Source: Acidimicrobiaceae bacterium
GTDB taxonomy: Bacteria; Actinomycetota; Acidimicrobiia; Acidimicrobiales; RAAP-2
Direction of reading: 5' to 3'
Length of the DNA stretch: 64,000 nucleotides
Assembly: GCA_003152015.1 (NCBI GenBank)
Contig: PLZF01000015.1
Location: 1 to 64,000 of the forward strand
The translations under genes and the position numbers were made by a program. The notes under the pieces were generated by a model. The model had not been told where the DNA came from. It ran no database searches and worked only from the letters and a program-made list of their open reading frames with translations. This document shows, in pieces, positions 16,792 to 25,065 of this stretch. Every line of letters begins with the position of its first letter. The stretch's first letter is position 1.

Positions 16792-16945
16792 TTCTTAGCG
16801 ACGGGGTTCACCTGACACGGTTCTCGAGAATCCCCATGGGCAAAGCCTGCTTAACAGGTAACCCTTGAGATAGCTCCGACCTGGACACGTTGCGTCGTCC
16901 CTGTCTTGAGCACAGCCTTCGTCGATCCCAATGACCTACCGAGGA

Positions 16946-17776
16946 TCAGAGCCCGGTTACCAGCCGCGTGATGCGATCCCTCAGTTCGGTGGGTATCAGG
17001 GGTTGGGTGGCCGCTATGGCGTGGGCATCGCGGCCGACCAGGTAGCGGGCTCGCGGCGAGCCGATGGTGAAGGCCTTTCCGATCACCTTGGCTACGCCTT
17101 CCGGCTCACCCATGAAACCGGTAAACGACTTGAGCAGAGATTGGATCCGGTGGTACCCGGCCTCGTAGTTCGACCCGGGATGGTGGGAGATGTCTTTCCC
17201 AAGCTGCTCCCAGATCCCAGTTTTAAAGCCACCTGGCTCTACCAACACCACCTTGATGCCGTCACGGGCGACTTCGAGGCGCAAGGCATCGGACGCGGCC
17301 TCGAGAGCGTGCTTGCAGGCTTGGTACCACCCACTAAACGGAGTGGTAATCAGTCCGTAGATGGACGAGACGTTCACGATTCGACCCTGGCCTGCCGCAC
17401 GCATATGGGGCAACGCCAACCGCGACAGCCGCATGGGTGCTATCACCATCGTCTCCAGTTGATGGCGCGCCTCCTCGTCGGTGACGTCTTCAATCGCGCC
17501 GACTCCCGAGAACCCGGCGTTGTTAACCACGGCCCATGGGCGTAACTCGGAGATGACGGCGGCGCAACGCACAGCATCCGTAACGTCCAGCAGCACTGTG
17601 TCAACCGTGACTCCTGCGTTCGCTGCGGCTTGAGCTACCTCCACGGCCTTGGCCTCCGAGCGGACCGAGCCAACCGAGTGGAATCCGAGCGCGGCAAGAT
17701 GCACCACGGTTGCCAGGCCGATACCGGAGTTGGCTCCCGTTGTGAGCACCGTCCGCTCGCTACGATCCATCGTCAT
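16946..17776 (-). CDS. Short-chain dehydrogenase/reductase (SDR)
   Basis: 276 residues of classical SDR: TGANSGIG cofactor loop near the N-terminus, NNAG, catalytic Ser in VNVSSIYG, and YQACK (Tyr-x3-Lys). No basic residue marks NADP specificity clearly. The C-terminal ~70 residues are longer than in minimal SDRs and resemble members that act on retinol- or steroid-like alcohols (inference). It is intact and surrounded by pseudogenes. The substrate is unknown. Confidence 0.88.
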   Translation of the reverse strand: MTMDRSERTVLTTGANSGIGLATVVHLAALGFHSVGSVRSEAKAVEVAQAAANAGVTVDTVLLDVTDAVRCAAVISELRPWAVVNNAGFSGVGAIEDVTDEEARHQLETMVIAPMRLSRLALPHMRAAGQGRIVNVSSIYGLITTPFSGWYQACKHALEAASDALRLEVARDGIKVVLVEPGGFKTGIWEQLGKDISHHPGSNYEAGYHRIQSLLKSFTGFMGEPEGVAKVIGKAFTIGSPRARYLVGRDAHAIAATQPLIPTELRDRITRLVTGL

Positions 17777-17861
17777 TTGACTCTTCTCATCGAAGGTTGG
17801 CTGATGCGGTGTACTCGGTCATGCCGTTCGATCCAAAGACCCGCACTCGGCGCCGGTCCCG

Positions 17862-18047
17862 CTATCGCCATGCCAATCGCCGGCCTTTCCCGAGCACAAA
17901 ACTCACCACCCAGGCAAGGAAGAACACGACCGCGACGATCCACAGAATGTGAAGGGCAAAGGTCGCCCCAGCAGAGATCAATACGAGCAGTAGCAAAATC
18001 AGAATTAGTCCCACACTGCGACCCTTCCCCCGCTTTGGGAGCTTCAA
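17862..18047 (-). CDS. Small hydrophobic membrane protein
   Basis: 61 residues: a basic N-terminus (MKLPKRGKGRS) then two membrane segments (VGLILILLLLVLISAGATFA and LHILWIVAVVFFLAWVVSFVL) ending in basic residues. The pattern with FALHILW matches a widespread family of short actinobacterial hydrophobic proteins of unknown function. The reading frame is clean in a GC-rich background. Role unknown; often considered stress- or envelope-linked, which I cannot verify here. Confidence 0.7.
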   Translation of the reverse strand: MKLPKRGKGRSVGLILILLLLVLISAGATFALHILWIVAVVFFLAWVVSFVLGKGRRLAWR

Positions 18048-18126
18048 ACCAGGCCAGAGGTGGCAGGACCGTGACAGGCAAACTAGGCACCAAGGCCTGT
18101 CTTACCAATGCCCGGTTGGCGTACCA

Positions 18127-18331
18127 CTAGTCCCGACCTTGCCCCACGAAGATCGGCGGTCGTCGGTCGTCGGTCGCCCCAGGGCAGCGCTCGTTCGAGC
18201 TGCGCCGCCACCCGGAAGAGGATGTCCTCGCGCCCGCAGGGAGCGACGATCTGCACTCCGATCGGGAGTCCGCTGGTGCTGTGACCGAGAGGGAGGCTGA
18301 TCGCCGGCCGGCCACCAACGCCGTGTCACCC
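18127..18331 (-). pseudogene. C-terminal remnant of an amidase-signature enzyme
   Basis: One frame reads GGRPAISLPLGHSTSGLPIG then VQIVAPCGREDILFRVAAQLE, the conserved C-terminal end of amidase-signature family hydrolases (P-A-x-S-x-P-x-G and G-L-P-x-G-x-Q). Upstream the frame is lost at once, and the catalytic Ser-cisSer-Lys region is missing. Only the last ~65 codons survive. Confidence 0.6.
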
Positions 18332-18344
18332 TGAAGACCAGGGT

Positions 18345-18605
18345 TCAGAACTTGGCGCCCCGACACCATACGAAATATCCGAGCAGCATGATCGCAGCGA
18401 GGCCACCGACATATATCTCTACTCCACGGACCAGGCCGAGGTCTCGGTACCCGGCTGCGGCAAACAGCAGGGCCGCAATGATCCCAACTAGGAAGCCGGG
18501 CCTTCGGCACGTGGACCGTAGATAGGCAAAGAAGCTTCGATTCTCGCCTTCGTATTGCCACTTCGTGCCAGAGAGCAAGGATGCGTATTTTCGCTTCACG
18601 AGCAA
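18345..18605 (-). CDS. Hypothetical two-span membrane protein
   Basis: 86 residues. A polar N-terminus (MLVKRKYASLLSGTKWQYEG) is followed by two membrane segments (GFLVGIIAALLFAAAGY and IYVGGLAAIMLLGYFVW). Codon use is less GC-biased than the neighbours. It starts 10 bp after the P450 remnant ends. No family recognised. It could be a real small membrane protein or part of the decayed neighbourhood. Confidence 0.45.
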   Translation of the reverse strand: MLVKRKYASLLSGTKWQYEGENRSFFAYLRSTCRRPGFLVGIIAALLFAAAGYRDLGLVRGVEIYVGGLAAIMLLGYFVWCRGAKF

Positions 18606-18614
18606 CCGCCTGCT

Positions 18615-19797
18615 TCAGGTCCCGAAATCCAGCGGTAGTACCCGCGGGCCGCGGACCTGTCCGACCGACCACATCACGGCTTCGGCGTCGGCCAGGGTGG
18701 AGTCGGGAATGCGATCGAGGAATCGCCGCACCGCGGTGTCAAGCTCCATCCGAGCCAGATTTGAACCGAGACACCGGTGGATGCCAACGCCAATCGCGAA
18801 GTGCCGATTGAGGGCGCGATCGAGGATGACCTCGTCAGGATGATCGAAGGCATCCGGATCCCGATTGGCGGCGGGGAACGGAAGGAGGAGCGGATCGCCG
18901 GCCTTCATGAGGCAACCGCCCAGTTCGGTGTCCTGGGTCACCTCTCGCGCCATGGTGACCGGCGAAAAGGCCCGGAGAAACTCCTTAATGGCGGTCGGCC
19001 ACAGGTCCGGCTCGTCACGCAGGCGCTTCCGCTGCTCGGGATGACTGGCGAGATGCCACAGGGTCGCCCCGATGGCGCTCCACATGGTGTCGATACCAGC
19101 CACCAACAGAAGCAGGCACCCCCCGAAGATCTCGGGATCGGTTAACGGGCGACCTTCGAACTCGGCTCCCAATAAAAAGGTCACGATGTCGTCACTGGGC
19201 TCCACCCGTCGACGCTCGACGTGCTCCTGTAAGTACCGGAGAAGTCGAGAAGGGTGGCGATGGCAACATTGACGTCGGTAGGGGCCACTTCGAGCATGTC
19301 GTGCACCCAGACCCGGAATCGATCCCCGTCGTCAGGGGGGATGCCGAGCACGGTGGCGATCACCTGCACCGGGATGTGCTGGGCATAGTCGCGTGCACCG
19401 TCGCAGCCGGCGGCGCCCGCGAATCAGTCGATGAGCCGGTCGGCGAGTTGCTCCACGAACGGTTCCAACTGCTTGATCCTGCCCGGGGAGAAGAACGGCA
19501 ACAGCATCCGGCGGAAGGCGGTGTGGTACGGCGGATCCGACGAGATAGAGGGAACTTCGAGACCGAAGTCGCTCATGGCCCCAACTCGGCCACCACCGGA
19601 CTGCGAGACGAGAATGTCCCGGTGTCACGGGCACTCGCCTCGATGTCCTCGTAACGGGTTGGGACCCACATGCCCCGGAACTTTTCGGAACGGGCGACCG
19701 GGCAGGCCGGGCGCAGATGGCGCCAGATAGAAATGGGGTCGGCGGCGTACTCGGGATCGAAGTGATTGGACTCTTGGGTCCAGTCGACAACCGTCAT
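18615..19797 (-). pseudogene. Cytochrome P450, inactivated by two frameshifts and a stop
   Basis: Read through its breaks this is a complete bacterial P450 of about 390 codons: N-terminus VDWTQESNHFDPEYAADP, I-helix AGIDT (oxygen-binding Thr), the ExxR of helix K (EFLR) and the heme loop FAIGVGIHRCLG. The frame is lost near 19576, stopped by TGA at 19424-19426, and shifted again near 19235; the last ~196 codons are open. Active-site residues are still intact, so decay is recent, or there are sequencing errors. No ferredoxin is nearby. Confidence 0.8.
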
Positions 19798-19989
19798 CCG
19801 GTTTCTGCTCCGCGGTTCGGTTCTCCGCCACAATGGCACGATCCACCGCTGCCTCACAATGCCAGTCGACGGGTTCCGGACCATCACGACACCTGAGCGA
19901 TTCCGAGTCGACCGACTCGTCTCCACAACGCGACATCTGCCGGGGCTATGCCAGACATCGCCCGTCACATCGATACAGGGGGATTCGAG

Positions 19990-20085
19990 ATGTCGCATGT
20001 TGCTCGTAGGCGGTTTTCCGTGGTGGTTACTGCCGCGCTCTGCATGGCGGCGGCCGCATGCACCGGGTGTTCGTGCACTGCGTGA
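19990..20085 (+). pseudogene. Orphan lipoprotein signal peptide
   Basis: A 31-codon frame starts MSHVARRRFSVVV and runs into a hydrophobic segment ending MAAAAC, which looks like a complete type II (lipobox) signal peptide. It then stops eight residues later instead of leading into a mature domain. The body of the lipoprotein is missing; the frame collides with the phosphatase remnant. Confidence 0.45.
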
Positions 20086-20216
20086 TGTGCGAGAGCCGCA
20101 CACCGGCGGTGGCGGTGACATGGCTGCAGCGGCACCACCGGCTCGATCTCACTGCGGCCAAGGACCAGGTGCGGGCGACCATGGCGTGGGCCCGGATGGG
20201 CCTGGTCGGTGCCTGA
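20028..20216 (+). pseudogene. C-terminal remnant of a dual-specificity (Cys) phosphatase
   Basis: The frame reads HRVFVHCVMCESRTPAVAV then WLQRHHRLDLTAAKDQVRATM. HC-x5-R-T is the phosphate-binding P-loop of dual-specificity protein phosphatases, followed by the usual AxxYLxxHxxxxLxxAxxxVR helix pair. The N-terminal half with the general-acid Asp is missing. An ATG at 20058 gives a 52-residue product that could not be active alone. The fragment starts in the middle of the orphan lipoprotein signal peptide, in another frame, which marks a recombination junction. Confidence 0.5.
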
Positions 20217-20257
20217 CGCTGCTCTGGTCCGGAGAACCCGTAGAAGAAGAGGGGCCA

Positions 20258-20305
20258 CCCGGCTGACCGGCCGCCCGGCTGACCGGTCGCCCGGCTGACC
20301 GGTCG
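20258..20305. repeat. 16-bp tandem repeat, 3 copies
   Basis: CCCGGCTGACCGG(C/T)CG is repeated at 20258-20273, 20274-20289 and 20290-20305, intergenic, just upstream of the dehydrogenase gene. It contains a TGACCGG core and may be a recombination or slippage product. Confidence 0.85.
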
Positions 20306-20374
20306 CGCCTAGCCTTGGGACTCGTGTCAGGCTTCGCGTCGCCATCCGTGTCACCGTCGCCACGCCCCGACACT

Positions 20375-21409
20375 ATGGCCGCGGCGGTCTATCAATCGCC
20401 GGGAGTCGTCACCGTAGAGCGCCGTGCCGTTCCGCCGCCGGGGCCGGGTCAGATTCTGGTCGCCGTACACAACTGCGGAATCTGCGGTTCGGATATCCAC
20501 CAGTTGCGAGATGGCTGGGGCCTCAAAGCGGGTGCGGTGGCCGGTCACGAATGGGCCGGGACCATCGTGGCCCTTGGCAAGGGTGTCGACACCTGGTCGA
20601 TCGGCGAGCAGGTGGTGGGTGGTCCCTCCCCCCGGTGCGGGATGTGCCGTCGCTGTGTCGAGGGCAAACCCTCCCAGTGCGAGAACCGCCCGGTCGACAT
20701 CACCGACTGGCCTGACGGAGCCTTTGCCGAGTACATCCTGGTGGCGGCGGCCGGTGTGCTCCGCCTCCCTGAAGGCCTCTCGGCCCGTCATGCCGCGCTG
20801 GCCGAGCCCCTGGCCGTCGCCCTCCATGGCATCACTCGATCCGGGATCGCCGCCGGTGATACCGCCATGGTCATCGGGGCGGGCCCCATCGGAGCGCTCT
20901 CGGTGGTCGCCCTGCAAGCCATGGGTGTCACCGACGTCACCGTGGTCGAGCCCAACGAGGGCCGCAAGCAACTGGCCCGGAGTCTGGGCGCCACTGCTGT
21001 CCTCGACCCATCCGACCTCGACCTCTTCCCGATGTGGGAGCCCGAACGCCTCTCGGGGCGAGCCGTGCACGTGGTGTTGGAGTGTTCGGGGCGCAAGGAA
21101 GCCATCGAGGCGGGCTTCAATCAGCTTGGCCGCGGCGGCGTGCTGGTGATGGTGGGAGCCGGCATCGAGGCACCCTCGTTCGACCCCAACCGGATGATCC
21201 TCAACGAGCTCTCCGTGTGTGGTTCGTTCGTCTACGACCAGGGAGGGTTCGAGCGGGCCATTGAGCTGCTGGCATCGGGAAACATCCCCGGCGAACTGCT
21301 CATTGATACCACCGACGTGCCGCTCAGCGGCCTGGGTGACGCGCTGGAGGCGTTGGCCACCGGACGGATCGCCGGCAAGGTCATGGTGGTCCCCGAGGTG
21401 CGGCAGTGA
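20375..21409 (+). CDS. Zinc-dependent alcohol dehydrogenase (MDR superfamily)
   Basis: About 344 residues. Catalytic zinc ligands: Cys in NCGICGSD and GHE; the structural zinc lobe is CGMCRRCVEGKPSQC; the cofactor loop is GAGPIGALS. The lobe and length are typical of sorbitol/threonine-dehydrogenase-like MDR enzymes oxidising secondary alcohols or polyols with NAD(P). I chose the ATG at 20375, since the upstream 20 in-frame residues are low complexity. The 3' end overlaps the VOC gene by 4 bp, indicating a two-gene operon. Substrate unknown. Confidence 0.88.
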   Translation: MAAAVYQSPGVVTVERRAVPPPGPGQILVAVHNCGICGSDIHQLRDGWGLKAGAVAGHEWAGTIVALGKGVDTWSIGEQVVGGPSPRCGMCRRCVEGKPSQCENRPVDITDWPDGAFAEYILVAAAGVLRLPEGLSARHAALAEPLAVALHGITRSGIAAGDTAMVIGAGPIGALSVVALQAMGVTDVTVVEPNEGRKQLARSLGATAVLDPSDLDLFPMWEPERLSGRAVHVVLECSGRKEAIEAGFNQLGRGGVLVMVGAGIEAPSFDPNRMILNELSVCGSFVYDQGGFERAIELLASGNIPGELLIDTTDVPLSGLGDALEALATGRIAGKVMVVPEVRQ

Positions 21410-21855
21410 TGCCGCACGACTTCTACCCGTCGGGGAATCCCCGGTTCAACCATGTGGCCATGTCACTGCCGGCCGATCAGTTGGACCTGGACGGCCGGCG
21501 AGACATCTGTCGGTTCTTCGGTGACGTGCTCGGTTTCGAAGAGCTCGACGTGATGACCGAGGACCGGCGCCGTCTCGTCCTCAGCTGCGTGCACTGGGAC
21601 CAGTTCATCTTTCTCGTTGCCGAGGATGACCCGATGCGGTGCCCACGGATGGACCACTTCGGCATGTCGGTCGGCACCCTCGACGAATTGGTCAACCTCG
21701 AAAAACGGATCGAAGCATTCCGGGCCGGGGACGACCGGGTCGACCTCATCAACTTGAATGTCGACGACCAAGGGATGGTCAAGATCCACTCCGTATATGT
21801 GAAGTACATCCTGCCGATGATGTGCGAGTTCCAATACTGGGAGTTCACCCGGTGA
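21406..21855 (+). CDS. VOC-family (glyoxalase/dioxygenase fold) protein
   Basis: 149 residues with a single betaalpha-beta-beta-beta module pair: FNHVAMSLP at the first strand (metal-binding His), FFGDVLGFEEL, MDHFGMSVGTLDEL, and a final strand CEFQYWEF. VOC proteins bind a metal and act as isomerases, lyases or dioxygenases. Translational coupling (GTGATG overlapping the dehydrogenase stop) suggests both act on one substrate (inference). The activity itself cannot be told. Confidence 0.75.
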   Translation: MMPHDFYPSGNPRFNHVAMSLPADQLDLDGRRDICRFFGDVLGFEELDVMTEDRRRLVLSCVHWDQFIFLVAEDDPMRCPRMDHFGMSVGTLDELVNLEKRIEAFRAGDDRVDLINLNVDDQGMVKIHSVYVKYILPMMCEFQYWEFTR

Positions 21856-21876
21856 GCGGTTCCCCCAACCGGGTTC

Positions 21877-21911
21877 CGGCCTAGCTCAGTTCGGCCTAGC
21901 TCAGTTCGGCC
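21877..21911. repeat. 15-bp tandem repeat carrying the threonine-aldolase stop codon
   Basis: CGGCCTAGCTCAGTT occurs at 21877-21891 and 21892-21906 plus 5 bp. Each unit contains the CTA (TAG on the minus strand) that ends the aldolase, so the gene has two consecutive in-frame stops with a repeated AELS coding unit. Confidence 0.85.
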
Positions 21912-22927
21912 AGACGCTTCACAAACTCGTCGACATCATCCTCGGTGGTGTCGAACGACGCCATCCACCGGGCCTGACCCGTGGTGTCATCCCACAGGTA
22001 GAACGGGAAGTCGCGCTGCAGTGCCTCAGCCACAGACGTCGGCAATGTGGCAAAGACGGCATTGGACTGCACCGGTTGGGACACGGTCACTCCGGGCACT
22101 CGAGAGACTCCGTCGGCCAGACGCCGGGCCATGGCGTTGGAGTGTTCGGCATTTCTCCGCCACAGGTCATCCGAGAGCAGGGCTACGAACTGGGCCGACA
22201 CGAACCGCATCTTGGAGGCGAGCTGCATTGACTGCTTACGGATGTAGGGAAGGGACCCCGCCGCCTCGGGGCGGAGGACGATGACGGCTTCGGCCCCCAT
22301 GGCACCGTTCTTGGTACCGCCGAAGGACAACACGTCGACGCCGCAGGCCTCGCCGACGTCGCCGAGCCCGACCCCGAGAAACGCCGCGGCGTTGGAGAGT
22401 CGGGCACCGTCGAGATGCAGCAGCATCCCGTGAGTGTGCGCCCAGCTTCCGAGCGCCGACACCTCTTCGAGGCTGTAACAGGTCCCGAGCTCGGTGGCCT
22501 GGGCGATCGACACCACCCGGGGCTGTACGTGGTGCTCGTTGCCGGCTCCCGTCGCTACCGACTCGACAAGATCGGGAGTGAGTTTGCCATCCGGGGTCGG
22601 GACCGGGACCAACTTGGAGCCCAGATGTTTTTCGGGTGCTCCGCACTCGTCGACATTGATGTGGGCGCCATCGGCGCAGATCACACACTGGAACGGGTAC
22701 AGCATCGACTGCAGCCCGACCACGTTGGCGCCGGTCCCGTTGAAGGTGAAGAACACCTCAGCGCCTTCACCGAAGTGTTGTCGGAACAACCGGACTGCCT
22801 CGGCGGTGACCGGGTCGGCCCCATAGGCGGGAGCGTGGCCGGCGTTGGCGGCAATGATGGCGGCCAGGACATCGGGATGGATGCCGGACCAGTTGTCGCT
22901 GGCAAAGGTTGGCCGACCGATCGTCAT
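21896..22927 (-). CDS. Low-specificity threonine aldolase (PLP fold type I)
   Basis: 343 residues. Landmarks: SDNWSG at the N-terminus, the PLP-contacting HLDGARL (171-177) and the Schiff-base lysine in SFGGTKNG (Lys206). Reaction: L-threonine (or L-allo-threonine) to glycine and acetaldehyde, in the cytosol; related members cleave other beta-hydroxy amino acids. AAGGAGG directly precedes the ATG at 22927. It converges on the dehydrogenase/VOC operon. Its extreme 3' end consists of a tandem repeat. Confidence 0.9.
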   Translation of the reverse strand: MTIGRPTFASDNWSGIHPDVLAAIIAANAGHAPAYGADPVTAEAVRLFRQHFGEGAEVFFTFNGTGANVVGLQSMLYPFQCVICADGAHINVDECGAPEKHLGSKLVPVPTPDGKLTPDLVESVATGAGNEHHVQPRVVSIAQATELGTCYSLEEVSALGSWAHTHGMLLHLDGARLSNAAAFLGVGLGDVGEACGVDVLSFGGTKNGAMGAEAVIVLRPEAAGSLPYIRKQSMQLASKMRFVSAQFVALLSDDLWRRNAEHSNAMARRLADGVSRVPGVTVSQPVQSNAVFATLPTSVAEALQRDFPFYLWDDTTGQARWMASFDTTEDDVDEFVKRLAELS

Positions 22928-23451
22928 GATCCTCCTTTTGATGGTGACCCCACCTCGACAGTCTTCTACGCCGGCGCCCGCTCCCGCCCGCTCCCGGACC
23001 CAGCCGATGCCAGGGCCCATCAGCCACCTGGGTTACCGGGACAGGCACTCCCCTGGGCCCACATCCTGTAGAAAGCCATGGCACCCTCTGCCCGTGAGGT
23101 GCCCACCACGCACTCTCCAACCACGGGGCCGGATGATATCTGCCGAGTCGACCGGTTGCCCCGGTATCGCCACACCGGCCGCACATGTGTTCTGGCCGTG
23201 TCGGCGTGCCTGGTTCTGCTGGCTTGCCTCCTCGAGCCCCGAACCAGCGCGGTGGTCGCCGAAGTGCTGCCCCTTTTTGGGAGTCGTGTGCGGTCTCCTC
23301 GTCATCCGGGGCGCCTGGCGCACGTGGCACACGCCCTCGGCTACGTCTCGGTGGGTAACGTGTTCCTTGGGCGCTCGCCGTTCGCTGGTGGCAGTTGGTA
23401 GGGTCCCGCAACACCAGCGGGCGCAGGATAGCCTGCCGGTCGGGGGACCGG
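22928..23451. other. Long intergenic region, no supported gene
   Basis: A divergent region between the aldolase and the exported glycosidase-like gene. A plus-strand frame (23078-23401) contains one hydrophobic stretch (CVLAVSACLVLLACLLE), but without Shine-Dalgarno or homology I cannot support it. A hydrophobic FLGVVCGLLVIRGAW segment appears in another frame near 23280, so a frameshifted small membrane protein is possible. Confidence 0.25.
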
Positions 23452-24552
23452 ATGGGGACAGACCAGCCAAGCGACACCAACACCCGACACGGACTGCACT
23501 GGGCCCTTGTGGTCCTGGCGGTCGGTGCAGTCTTCGCTGTCGGTCTGCCGATGGCTCTATCGGCACCCGGGCCCGGTGCAGCCACCACCCCGGCATTGCC
23601 CCTCGTCCCCAGTCTGGCCCAGGCCCACCCGGTCCCTGCCAACTCCGCCGCCCCGGCCACCTTCGTTGATCCCACCATCTCCCAGCCGGACCCCGCGGTG
23701 GTCTGGGACCCGGCTACCCAGCGGTACCGGATGTATACCACCAAGCAGCGGTTCGGCAACGTGCCCGAATGGGAGGCCGCCACCCCGCTCGGGCCCTGGA
23801 CCTTCGTCGGCGATGCGCTACCCAAACTGCCGGTCGGGACCCAGGCCGACGACTTCCGGGTGTGGGCACCCGAGGTGGCTGACATAAATGGCATCTGGAC
23901 GATGTGGGGGTCGGCTGCGGTCACCGGCCATCCTGCTTTGTGCCTCTACCGGGCCACCGCCAGGACCGCAGCCGGTCCCTTCGTGGTCGACCCTCGGCCG
24001 GTGTTCCCATGTGCAGTCAACCGCTACGGGGACATCGACCCACAGATGGTGGAGTCCGGCGGGGATTGGTGGCTGATCTACAAGCCGGACCTCAACGCGA
24101 TCGGCCTGCCCACCCAACTCGATGCACTGCAGCTCGGTGCCGATGGGCTCCCCACCGGGTCGGTGCATGTGCTTCTCACCTCCTCCCTCCCCTGGGAGCG
24201 GGGGCTGGTCGAGGCGCCCGGAATGGTGCTGGACCCGGTGACCAAGCAGTGGTGGGTGACCTATTCGGGCGGGCAAGCCTCCGCCGACTACGAGATCGCT
24301 GCTGCCCCGTGCGCGACGGTGGCTGGCCCGTGCGACCAGAGGAAGCTGGTCCACCTGGTCTCGACCAACGCCCAGGGAAGCGGGCCCGGGGAGCAGAAGG
24401 TCTTCGTCGACATCAAGGGTGGGGTGTGGATGGCCTACAGCACGACCGGCGCGGTAGGCGGGCCGGGGGCGCTGCGGCCCGCCGCCCTGGTCCGACTCGG
24501 GTTCACTGCGGCCGGCACGCCCTACGTGGCCAAGGCCAACCAGCCGGGATAG
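23452..24552 (+). CDS. Exported five-bladed beta-propeller protein, GH43-like
   Basis: About 366 residues. An N-terminal signal sequence (HWALVVLAVGAVFAVGLPMALS) is followed by blades characteristic of family 43 glycosidases: a first-blade acid in PDPAVVWDPATQRYRMYTT, WAPEVADINGIWTMWGSA, CLYRATARTAAGPF, IDPQMVESGGDWWLIYK and GLVEAPGMVLDPV. GH43 enzymes use Asp (general base) in blade 1 and Glu in the VEAP-type blade to cleave arabinose/xylose linkages. Both acids are present here. Likely an extracellular glycan hydrolase. The start is my choice; a TTG 57 bp upstream is also in frame. Confidence 0.75.
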   Translation: MGTDQPSDTNTRHGLHWALVVLAVGAVFAVGLPMALSAPGPGAATTPALPLVPSLAQAHPVPANSAAPATFVDPTISQPDPAVVWDPATQRYRMYTTKQRFGNVPEWEAATPLGPWTFVGDALPKLPVGTQADDFRVWAPEVADINGIWTMWGSAAVTGHPALCLYRATARTAAGPFVVDPRPVFPCAVNRYGDIDPQMVESGGDWWLIYKPDLNAIGLPTQLDALQLGADGLPTGSVHVLLTSSLPWERGLVEAPGMVLDPVTKQWWVTYSGGQASADYEIAAAPCATVAGPCDQRKLVHLVSTNAQGSGPGEQKVFVDIKGGVWMAYSTTGAVGGPGALRPAALVRLGFTAAGTPYVAKANQPG

Positions 24553-24594
24553 GCCGGCACTGCACAACGCCGGGCCGCGTCGGCCAGCTCTGAC

Positions 24595-24807
24595 CTACAT
24601 CCGCGAGTGATCCACTGACCCCCTGGGGTCCGGTGCCCGACCCGGGTTGCCCCGGTCTTGAGTGAGCGTTGACAGCCACGGCATGACCGGCGACGAGATC
24701 ACCCGGGCCGGGGACGCCCCGGCAGGGGCCACGGCAGCTGGCACCAGAGCCAGGCACACGCCCACCACCGGGGACGACAGCCACATCGTGGTCCGTCGTC
24801 TGCTCAC
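24595..24807 (-). CDS. Small exported protein divergent from pstS
   Basis: A GTG at 24807 stands 6 nt after a full AAGGAGG, one of the best ribosome-binding sites in the window. The 70-residue product starts VSRRRTTMW, has a hydrophobic core (VVGVCLALVPAAVAPAGA) and a likely cleavage at AGA-SPA, leaving a mature peptide of about 40 residues that ends in polar, Pro/Arg/Asp-rich sequence. No family recognised. Its 5' end faces the Pho-type promoter of pstS, so phosphate control is possible but not shown. Confidence 0.5.
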   Translation of the reverse strand: MSRRRTTMWLSSPVVGVCLALVPAAVAPAGASPARVISSPVMPWLSTLTQDRGNPGRAPDPRGSVDHSRM

Positions 24808-24897
24808 CCGGTTCCTCCTTACCGCCCCTCGTGCGGCCGCGGCCCACAAGGTAGCCCGCCCCTCGTGCGGCGCTGGCCTCCCACCGGGGCCGGAGTC

Positions 24898-24974
24898 GTT
24901 CAAGAAAAGTTTCACCATGGTTCACCTGACGGCCATCCACACATCACGGGCCGTTCATACAAGTTCCGTACTGT
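24898..24974 (+). promoter_or_regulatory. Pho-type promoter of pstS (11-bp-phased GTTCA boxes)
   Basis: GTTCA at 24898, GTTTCACC at 24909, GTTCACC at 24920 and GTTCA at 24953 start 11, 11 and 33 bp apart. A TACTGT -10 hexamer (24969-24974) begins 16 bp after the last box. Two more GTTCC repeats lie at 24963 and 24973. The boxes match the GTTCAC-type direct repeats bound by PhoP/RegX3-class regulators in actinobacteria. Confidence 0.7.
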
Positions 24975-25065
24975 TCCTCATGTAATGGAAATTCCAGAGA
25001 AAGCCAAAACCCACGCTACGAGTGGGCTCCCCGTCATGAACATCCACACGGAGGTCACCCCGACA

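Noticed and set aside
21877-21906. CTAGCTCAG resembling a tRNA D-arm
   Set aside because: No acceptor, anticodon or T-arm follows; it is a 15-bp repeat at the end of the aldolase gene.
23078-23401. Plus-strand frame with one hydrophobic stretch
   Set aside because: No Shine-Dalgarno, no -10 hexamer at leaderless distance, and an improbable Arg/Pro-rich remainder.
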